Of a stretch of DNA of 24,281 bases, positions 8,002-13,468 are shown piece after piece. This DNA is from VRUG01 sp965372745 (lineage in GTDB: Bacteria; Planctomycetota; Phycisphaerae; Sedimentisphaerales; Anaerobacaceae). The notes under the pieces were generated by a model that did not search any database, had not been told where the DNA came from, and saw only the letters and a program-made list of their open reading frames with translations. Positions within the stretch are counted from its first letter, which is position 1; every line of letters begins with the position of its first letter. Location: the NCBI GenBank assembly GCA_965372745.1, contig CBDVDM010000026.1, positions 1-24,281 of the forward strand, written 5' to 3'. The translations under genes were made by a program, and so were the position numbers.

Positions 8002-8986
8002 GTACAAGTCTGAATTGCGCCGTTACCGGCTGTTGATTTAATATGATTTCGTTATTACGAACATGCTCTTCGGGAAAATTATAAATAAGTTTTTTCCTGA
8101 GAACCTCGGTAGACTCCGCATCTTTATCGTCTATCTCTAATATTACCTGATACTGCATATTTTCGTATGCTCTTTTTGCCCCAGCCGTTGAACGTATAGC
8201 GATAGGACTCATCACCTCTGTCAGGTTCATTACTTCGACTTTATATTTACCCTGCGTGTTCGCGCTTAAGTTAAGGCCCAGCGTTGCGCTTTTTACAGTT
8301 TCAGGCCTAAGCAGTTCTTCTTCTGCTGGCGTGATTATCTCCACCATCTCCGCTGCTTCTTTTCGTTTTTCCTCGGAAAGTTTTATAAAGGGACGCTTCT
8401 TTATAGCGGACAATCGTGCCTGTTTTATTTCAGCCGCTGTCAATTGAACCTTCGCCTGGCCAACCAATTCCTGTGGAACAAACATTTCGACCTGGGCCGG
8501 GTTAATAACTGCATCTTTAATTGGAACCTGACTTGTGTCTACGCATTTTACCTTAAGTGACTTTTTTACAAGCCCGACAACACTAACAGAAATTGTTTGA
8601 GGCTGACACGACTTGACCTTCAGTCCAAGCCGCTTTATCTCTTCGTCCGCCTGTAAAAATGAAAGCAGGTTCAAAGTATACACACCCGGCTCGTTCATTC
8701 TCTCCTTCACTGCGTCAAGTTCGAATTTACGTCCCGAGCCTTCTTTTAATTTCCTCTTTTCCTCTGCAACCGCTGGGTGAGGCCCGGAAAAAGTTATTCT
8801 TATATCCACATTCGACGCCTGCTCAGGCCCTAATGTCACCCAAAGCTTTGGATTTGCCGATTCATCCACCGCAACGACAGCAGGCTTGTCCGCAAGCTCC
8901 TCGTCCAGCGCTAAATCAGCCCATGCCCATATAAGCACCGTCAAAAAAACTACAAGGACAATTTTACCGTATTTGACCTTTTTCAT
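7985..8986 (-). CDS. cdaR: YbbR-like protein, probable CdaR-type partner of the diadenylate cyclase
   Basis: A short cytoplasmic start (MKKVKYGK) is followed by a single membrane helix (IVLVVFLTVLIWAWADLAL, about residues 9-27) and a ~300-residue extracytoplasmic part that appears beta-rich. Its repeated VKxxxPxxVxVxxxG-like segments are weakly similar to YbbR domains. The gene starts 15 bp after the diadenylate cyclase stop, with GAAGAG before the ATG, so the two form an operon. In Firmicutes the YbbR protein CdaR binds and modulates CdaA. The sequence is too divergent to be sure of YbbR repeat boundaries by eye, so the name rests on gene order plus topology. The 3' end overlaps the convergent CstA gene by 17 bp. 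Confidence 0.65.
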   Translation of the reverse strand: MKKVKYGKIVLVVFLTVLIWAWADLALDEELADKPAVVAVDESANPKLWVTLGPEQASNVDIRITFSGPHPAVAEEKRKLKEGSGRKFELDAVKERMNEPGVYTLNLLSFLQADEEIKRLGLKVKSCQPQTISVSVVGLVKKSLKVKCVDTSQVPIKDAVINPAQVEMFVPQELVGQAKVQLTAAEIKQARLSAIKKRPFIKLSEEKRKEAAEMVEIITPAEEELLRPETVKSATLGLNLSANTQGKYKVEVMNLTEVMSPIAIRSTAGAKRAYENMQYQVILEIDDKDAESTEVLRKKLIYNFPEEHVRNNEIILNQQPVTAQFRLVPIGSE

Positions 8987-9001
8987 TATCGTAACTCTTC
9001 A

Positions 9002-9871
9002 CTATGATTTGTCGCTGCCTACCTCTTCCGAGGCGGTTTTTTTCCTCTTTGGAAATCTCCACAATCTGCCAACAACCGGCACCATCTCGTCCATGGTTTC
9101 TGTCAGATGTTTCCTGAGCTGTGTCTTATCGACATTACGTGTTAGTTTACCGTTCTGGGCAATCGAGATTATACCTGTTTCCTCACTAACAACAATAACT
9201 GTGGCATCCGAGCCTCTCGTCATCCCTATCGCCGCCCGGTGACGCGAACCAAGCTCGATTCCGTCGAGACTGCCCGCCTCTGCCAGTGGAAGCTGAACCT
9301 TGGCTGCTGCAATTCTGTCTCCTCTGATTATAACCGCCATATCATGCAACGCTGTACCAGGTTCAAAAATCGTCTTAAGTAATTCAGATGTCACCCGGGC
9401 ATCAAGCCTGACCCCCGTTTCCACAAATTCACCCAACGCAACCCGCTTTTCGATAACTATGATAGCTCCTGTCCTTTTCCCTGCCAGATGTATCACCGCT
9501 TCGATTATCTGCTCAATGGTTTTTGCCAATTGATGAGTAGAGCTTAACAGCAGACTTGGCTGGCCTATCCGTATTAACACCCGCCGTATTTCCGGCTGAA
9601 ATCCAGCTACCGCTATCACTAAAACGAATATCAGGAAGCCCTTGTAGAGATATGCCAACCGCTCGAATGCGAACCGTTCGACGACAAGGTTTAAAATCAG
9701 AACACCGGCAAGAAGAATAAATATGACCCCTCTGAACAGCCTCTCCCCGCGTGTACCCTCAAGAAAATCAACCGCCCAGTAAACAACAAAACCAATCAGA
9801 AGAAGTTCGATTGTAACTACCCACCAATCGTAAGTGCCCACCCTGCTGAGATAATCGATCAGTGTCTCCAC
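9002..9871 (-). CDS. cdaA: Membrane diadenylate cyclase (CdaA type)
   Basis: The 289-residue protein has three hydrophobic segments (about 18-38, 47-66 and 75-92) followed by a DAC domain (about 115-245), the CdaA layout. Catalytic signatures are LHDMAVII (Asp177-Met178-Ala179, where the family motif is DGA) and GSRHRAAIG (Arg210-His211-Arg212, the RHR motif), followed by VIVVSEETG. The family makes cyclic di-AMP from two ATP at the inner face of the membrane; this messenger controls potassium and osmotic balance and envelope homeostasis. The Gly-to-Met change in the DGA motif is unusual, and the effect on activity is unknown. The GTG start at 9871 has AAGGG nine bases upstream. It is cotranscribed with the YbbR-like gene. 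Confidence 0.92.
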   Translation of the reverse strand: METLIDYLSRVGTYDWWVVTIELLLIGFVVYWAVDFLEGTRGERLFRGVIFILLAGVLILNLVVERFAFERLAYLYKGFLIFVLVIAVAGFQPEIRRVLIRIGQPSLLLSSTHQLAKTIEQIIEAVIHLAGKRTGAIIVIEKRVALGEFVETGVRLDARVTSELLKTIFEPGTALHDMAVIIRGDRIAAAKVQLPLAEAGSLDGIELGSRHRAAIGMTRGSDATVIVVSEETGIISIAQNGKLTRNVDKTQLRKHLTETMDEMVPVVGRLWRFPKRKKTASEEVGSDKS

Positions 9872-9979
9872 GTTTCAAATCCCTTTGGCGATTGAGCAGT
9901 CCGTTAAACAACTCACTCATGCGCAATACGTCACGCAGATACTTCGGCTCATCAGCCGCTAAATAAATAATTTAACCTC

Positions 9980-10231
9980 TTAAGGCGCTCTTAGCTCTGT
10001 AAACTTGCTTGGCCTGTCTAAGTGAAATACTTCATCCAAATCCCGCATAAGGTTTTGCTGATTAATCCGCATATTGCGCATGTGCCTTATATGACCCTCA
10101 GCCTCAGTTTCACCCGGCTGACTCCAGTCACCTATTTTACAGACATTAGAAGCGGCATTACAACCGCCGAGCCATAATGTCAAACCAAACAAACATACTG
10201 CCAATATTACCAAAACAGACTTATTTTTCAT
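9980..10231 (-). CDS. Small predicted lipoprotein of unknown function
   Basis: The 83-residue product begins MKNKSVLVILAVCLFGLTLW and has a lipobox LGGC (Cys24), so it is probably exported and lipidated. The mature part is short and polar, with WSQPGETEAEGHIRHMRNMR and a likely helical C-terminus (NQQNLMRDLDEVFHLD). I do not recognise a family. A GTG at 10234 also opens the frame, but GAAGGAG lies six bases before the ATG at 10231, the better start. It lies 108 bp upstream of the diadenylate cyclase on the same strand and could be cotranscribed. The expression signal and lipobox make it a real gene rather than chance. Confidence 0.72.
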   Translation of the reverse strand: MKNKSVLVILAVCLFGLTLWLGGCNAASNVCKIGDWSQPGETEAEGHIRHMRNMRINQQNLMRDLDEVFHLDRPSKFTELRAP

Positions 10232-10358
10232 CACGTTCTCCTTCTTTTAAATCGCCCGGGCTGCTTCCGCTGCCGCAACAGCCAGCCGCCACCCCTGCTC
10301 CAGGCTTACTTCATTATAACAAAACACTTATGGAAATGTCAATACAAAAAACGACAAT

Positions 10359-10385
10359 CCGCCAGGATAGTCCTCCGCCTGGCGG
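10359..10385. repeat. Palindromic element, 8-bp GC-rich stem
   Basis: CCGCCAGG (10359-10366) pairs perfectly with CCTGGCGG (10378-10385) across an 11-base loop, between the small lipoprotein gene and the WYL regulator. There is no T-run. It looks like a dispersed palindromic repeat, but only one copy is visible here. Confidence 0.4.
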
Positions 10386-10421
10386 TATCGCTTAAATCTT
10401 CCAGCTAAAATAACCAAATTC

Positions 10422-10451
10422 TTGGTGTTTGGTGTGTGTTGGATGTATAAT
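10422..10451 (+). promoter_or_regulatory. Predicted promoter of the WYL regulator gene
   Basis: A perfect TATAAT (10446-10451) follows TTGGTG (10422-10427) by 18 bp, 60 bp ahead of the start codon. The -35 element is poor. The TTGGTGT tract repeats (TTGGTGTTTGGTGTGTGTTGG), which might serve as an operator. Confidence 0.4.
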
Positions 10452-10511
10452 CATGCGTTCACATGAAAGCGATTGAACAAACGACAAAAATACTTTTATG
10501 GGCGATAACCA

Positions 10512-11483
10512 ATGAAGTCAAGCAGACTAAGTAGGATTGTACGGCTTTTAACGACATTGCAGGCAGGCAAGGGGTATTCTGCCGGCGATTTAGCTAAAAT
10601 GTTCGGAACATGTCGGCGAACTATTTTCAGGGACCTAAAAGAGCTTCAGGCCATTGAAGTACCTTGCCGCTACGACCTGAAAACGAAAGGCTACTCCATC
10701 GACCCTGAATTTTTTCTGCCTCCAGTCAATCTCAACCTGCAGGAGGCTCTGAGCCTGCTCATGCTCGTACACAAGGCTTCTGGCCAGGTATTGCTGCCTT
10801 TTAAAAGCTCCGCCCTGTTGGCTGCCTTGAAAATCGAAAACAATCTTCCGGTAAAGATCCAAAAATACTGCAACACTGCCTTGAAAACCATCTCCACAAA
10901 ACCGGGCCCGCAGGCTCCGGTGAGTAAGCTCGACACAATTTTCGCCGAACTGCAAAAAGCTATTGTCAATAAAAAAAAGGTCGAACTCCGCTATCATTCA
11001 CTATTTGAAAATCAAATTATCGAGCTTGTGCTCTGTCCATATCATCTGATGTATAACCGCCGTGCATGGTATGTATTGGGCTTTTCATGCCTGCATAAAT
11101 GCGTCCGCACATTTAAGCTCAATCGTATTAAGGAATTTCAGCTTCTTGATAGATGTTTTATTGACGGCGAAAACTTCGATTTGGATGACTATCTCGGCCG
11201 AGCATGGTCGATGATACCGGAGGGAAGAATCTACAATATCAAATTAAAATTCTCCAAAAAAGTTGCGCACAACGTCGCCGAGGTCAGATGGCACAGCACG
11301 CAGAAAGTCGATTACCAAAGTGATGGTTCGGCCATAGTAGAGTTCCGCGTTGACGGCCTGGGCGAAATCACATGGTGGATTTTAGGTTACGGCGACCAGG
11401 TGCAGGTACTCGCCCCAAAAGCCCTTCAAACGCGCATTCTTGGTGCCGCCGAAAACATAATCAAAACCTATAAAGGCCGCTAA
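10512..11483 (+). CDS. HTH/WYL-domain transcriptional regulator
   Basis: The 323-residue protein starts with a DeoR/type-11 winged HTH: RLSRIVRLLTTLQAGKGYSA, then DLAKMFGTCRRTIFRDLKEL (about 27-46). A WYL domain covers about residues 150-235, with VELRYHS and RRAWYVLGFSCLHKCVRTFKLNRI, where AWYVLG stands at the signature position. A C-terminal WCX-like extension follows (VEFRVDGLGEITWWILGYGDQVQVLAP). WYL proteins are ligand- or DNA-responsive regulators; several control DNA-damage or phage-defence genes, but the target here cannot be read from the sequence. It stands alone next to the putative origin, reading toward it, with a promoter at 10422-10451. No clear ribosome binding site precedes the ATG. 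Confidence 0.9.
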   Translation: MKSSRLSRIVRLLTTLQAGKGYSAGDLAKMFGTCRRTIFRDLKELQAIEVPCRYDLKTKGYSIDPEFFLPPVNLNLQEALSLLMLVHKASGQVLLPFKSSALLAALKIENNLPVKIQKYCNTALKTISTKPGPQAPVSKLDTIFAELQKAIVNKKKVELRYHSLFENQIIELVLCPYHLMYNRRAWYVLGFSCLHKCVRTFKLNRIKEFQLLDRCFIDGENFDLDDYLGRAWSMIPEGRIYNIKLKFSKKVAHNVAEVRWHSTQKVDYQSDGSAIVEFRVDGLGEITWWILGYGDQVQVLAPKALQTRILGAAENIIKTYKGR

Positions 11484-11488
11484 CCTCC

Positions 11489-11497
11489 TGTGGATAA
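11489..11497 (-). promoter_or_regulatory. DnaA box, perfect
   Basis: TGTGGATAA on the plus strand is the exact complement of the canonical high-affinity box TTATCCACA. It begins 6 bp after the stop codon of the WYL gene. Confidence 0.65.
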
Positions 11498-11499
11498 CC

Positions 11500-11595
11500 T
11501 GTTAAATTCATTGTTACGTTTGTTGTTAAATTCGCAATAAACTAACACCCTGAAACGTGTTAAAATTTTCCGCTGTTAAGATAAAGGTTAAATTC
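11500..11595 (+). repeat. Iteron-like array of TGTTAAA / GTTAAATTC repeats
   Basis: Five same-direction copies of [T/G]GTTAA[A/G] start at 11500, 11524, 11558, 11574 and 11586. Three of them extend to the identical 9-mer GTTAAATTC (11501-11509, 11525-11533, 11587-11595). Inverted TAACAC/GTGTTA (11543-11548, 11557-11562) is interleaved. Spacing is irregular. They may bind an origin factor or a regulator. Confidence 0.5.
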
Positions 11596-11612
11596 ACAGC
11601 TAATCTAACACT

Positions 11613-11621
11613 TTGTCCACA
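11613..11621 (+). promoter_or_regulatory. DnaA box, consensus match
   Basis: TTGTCCACA fits TTNTNCACA exactly and differs from the canonical TTATCCACA at one base. It lies about 100 bp before the A/T-rich tract. Confidence 0.5.
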
Positions 11622-11716
11622 ACCAAAAACGGCAGTACCACTACTATAATCTCTTGTCCAATAAGTCGTTACTAACTCTTCATTGCCAAAACCTAACAAT
11701 TTCACCGCCTATATGA

Positions 11717-11770
11717 CTAATACTATTACTTTAATTATTATATATTATTATAATATAACATCATAATATC
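11717..11770. other. A/T-rich tract with DnaA-trio-like start, probable unwinding element
   Basis: The tract opens CTAATACTATTACTT, whose complement reads 3'-GAT-TAT-GAT-AAT-GAA, similar to the DnaA-trio repeats described in other origins. It then continues as almost uninterrupted A and T up to a one-mismatch DnaA box. A short GC-rich patch (CACCGCC) precedes it, as in the known box/trio/unwinding layout. The function is inferred. Confidence 0.45.
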
Positions 11771-11862
11771 TTTTCACAGACAGCAAAATCAGCAGGAAAG
11801 ATATAAGGCAATACTGACCGGACAACTTCATGATAGAAGCTAAAAATAAGCCTAAAAAACAG

Positions 11863-11891
11863 TTGTGAACAACCTCTTTAAAGTGTAGACT
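11863..11891 (+). promoter_or_regulatory. Predicted dnaN promoter overlapping a DnaA box
   Basis: TTGTGA (11863-11868) and TAGACT (11886-11891) are 17 bp apart, each matching four of six consensus bases. The -35 overlaps the minus-strand DnaA box at 11864-11872, and an inverted repeat AAGTGT/ACACTT (11881-11886, 11895-11900) covers the -10. DnaA control of dnaN is therefore plausible. Confidence 0.35.
11864..11872 (-). promoter_or_regulatory. DnaA box, consensus match
   Basis: TGTGAACAA on the plus strand is TTGTTCACA on the minus strand and fits TTNTNCACA. It sits inside a short inverted repeat (GTTGTGAACAAC), 56 bp before dnaN. Confidence 0.45.
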
Positions 11892-11927
11892 ACAACACTT
11901 CAGTTTAAGTAAGGAGATAATGTAATT

Positions 11928-13034
11928 ATGAAAGTTAATTTTAACAGAGCAGCTTTAACAGAGGCCCTGAGCCTGCTAACTTCTATTGTACCGAGCAGAA
12001 CACCAAAACCGATATTACGAGGCATTAAAATAACTGCCGGCGAAAAAGACGTTCATCTCTGTGCAACCAATCTTGAGGTAGGTATCAACCATTTTATTGC
12101 CGAGGTCCAGGTAGAAGAGCCTGGCGATATCGTGGTACCTGCCGATAGGCTCGCAGCTATCGTGCGCGAAAGTACTGACGAGGTGCTTTCGTTAAGTGCA
12201 GCAGAGAGCGTATGTGAAATAAAGGGGGCCGACAGCCACTTTACAATCTACGGCCACGACGCTGGTCAGTATCCGGCAGTGCCGGATTTCAAAGATTCTG
12301 CTGACATGGAAATCAGCCTGGTAAATCTGCAGGCCGGTATCGAACAATGTCTTTTTGCAACGGCAAAGGAGAGCACACGATACGCCCTCAACGGCGTTCT
12401 TTGGGAAACAAAAGGCAAAAAGCTTACGCTGGTTGCGACTGACGGTAGGAGGCTTGCAAGAGTAAAGGTTGACCTTGCAAAATCGCCCACTCCCAAAATG
12501 GCTGATACTAAAGTAATCGTTCCTGCAAAAACAATGTCACTGTTAGATAAAATCGCCGGCAGCGAAAAAGATATCGTTGCGGTTAAGCTCGTTAACAATC
12601 AAATAATAATCAACTGTGCCAATGTGGTTATAAGTTCAAGCCTTGTCGAAGGCAGCTTCCCGAATTACGAAGATATTATCCCTGCCGACTATGACAAGAA
12701 AATAACACTATCGACAGATGCAGCTTTAAGCGCCGTTCGACGCTCTTCATTACTGACAAGCGAAGAATCCAGAGGCATCAAGCTTTCAATAGATAAAGAT
12801 TCATTGGTGTTTTCCTGCCGCGCACCGGAAACCGGCGACGCTCAAATCGAGATGGCGATAGACTACAAAGACAAGCCTCTTGAAATTGGCTTTAACCCAC
12901 AGTTTTTTATTGAGGTGCTCAGGGTTATTAAACAGGCGGAGTTTACTCTTGAGTTAGATCAGCCGGACAGACCAGGCCTGATTAAAAGCGGCAAAGACTT
13001 CCTTTATGTTTTAATGCCGATTAACCTCGGATAG
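11928..13034 (+). CDS. dnaN: DNA polymerase III beta subunit (sliding clamp)
   Basis: The 368-residue protein shows the three-domain clamp pattern. The N-terminus is MKVNFNRAALTEALSLLTSIVPSRTPKPILRGIKI. The central part has STRYALNGVLWETKGKKLTLVATDGRRLA, the most conserved clamp segment. The C-terminus ends FLYVLMPINLG, similar to the family end. As a dimer the clamp encircles DNA and tethers the polymerase. Length fits the family. AAGGAG (11911-11916) is 11 bases from the ATG at 11928. A start-stop pair ATGTAA (11920-11925) lies between them, closer to the ribosome binding site. The gene is the first of a probable dnaN-DUF721-gyrB operon next to the putative origin. Confidence 0.97.
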   Translation: MKVNFNRAALTEALSLLTSIVPSRTPKPILRGIKITAGEKDVHLCATNLEVGINHFIAEVQVEEPGDIVVPADRLAAIVRESTDEVLSLSAAESVCEIKGADSHFTIYGHDAGQYPAVPDFKDSADMEISLVNLQAGIEQCLFATAKESTRYALNGVLWETKGKKLTLVATDGRRLARVKVDLAKSPTPKMADTKVIVPAKTMSLLDKIAGSEKDIVAVKLVNNQIIINCANVVISSSLVEGSFPNYEDIIPADYDKKITLSTDAALSAVRRSSLLTSEESRGIKLSIDKDSLVFSCRAPETGDAQIEMAIDYKDKPLEIGFNPQFFIEVLRVIKQAEFTLELDQPDRPGLIKSGKDFLYVLMPINLG

Positions 13035-13087
13035 TTTTGGCCAGTGAGCCTCATCTCGACAACAAAGTGAACAACAGGAGGCAAAAC

Positions 13088-13441
13088 ATGGATGCGTCGG
13101 ACGAGGGTAATCGTTTACAGGAGATTGCCGGGCGGCGAAGAAAGAAAAAGTGGGACCGCACAGCAAAGCTGGGCGATGTCGTCATGAGCATTATGGAGAA
13201 GCGGATTTCTCCAGGACAGAAAAAATTTGGTTCGCTAATTGAAACGTGGAGTGATTTATTACCGGCAGGACTGAGCGAACATTGTAAAATTGACGGGGTT
13301 TTGAGAGGTCAGTTGAAGGTATTAGTCGATTCGCCGGTTTTTGTGCATGAGTTAAGATTGTGTAGCTCGCAGCTTCTCGAACAGTTACAACAGAGGTGCC
13401 CGCGGGCCGGAATAAAAAAAATTAAATTTACTATAGGCTGA
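13088..13441 (+). CDS. DUF721 / DciA-like protein
   Basis: The 117-residue product has a basic N-terminus (IAGRRRKKKWDRTAK) followed by a DUF721 core: LGDVVMSIMEKRI, IETWSDLLPAGLSEHCKIDGVLRGQLKVLVDSPVFVHELRLCSSQLLEQLQ. This family includes DciA, the ancestral factor that assists the replicative helicase DnaB, so a role in replication start fits the location between dnaN and gyrB. The frame opens earlier at a TTG (13037), but AGGAGG lies six bases before the ATG at 13088, so the shorter start is preferred. It sits where recF is found in many bacteria. The fold assignment is moderately firm; the helicase-loading role is inferred. Confidence 0.82.
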   Translation: MDASDEGNRLQEIAGRRRKKKWDRTAKLGDVVMSIMEKRISPGQKKFGSLIETWSDLLPAGLSEHCKIDGVLRGQLKVLVDSPVFVHELRLCSSQLLEQLQQRCPRAGIKKIKFTIG

Positions 13442-13468
13442 CTGCCTCGAGTTTAGGAGTTCTTTGAA

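Larger units (their letters stand above)
11484..11927. other. oriC: Candidate chromosomal replication origin (oriC)
   Basis: This 444-bp stretch between the WYL gene and dnaN holds no gene. It carries three exact matches to the DnaA-box consensus TTNTNCACA (11489-11497, 11613-11621, 11864-11872), a cluster of TGTTAAA-type direct repeats (11500-11595), a triplet tract followed by an almost pure A/T stretch (11717-11770) and an additional one-mismatch box CTTTTCACA (11770-11778). Position next to dnaN-DUF721-gyrB fits a conserved bacterial origin neighbourhood. dnaA itself is not adjacent, and no initiation data exist, so this is a prediction. Confidence 0.6.

Noticed and set aside
9872..9979. 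Short minus-strand frame running into the cdaA start
   Set aside because: There is no good start codon and no ribosome binding site, and it runs out of frame through the conserved cdaA N-terminus.
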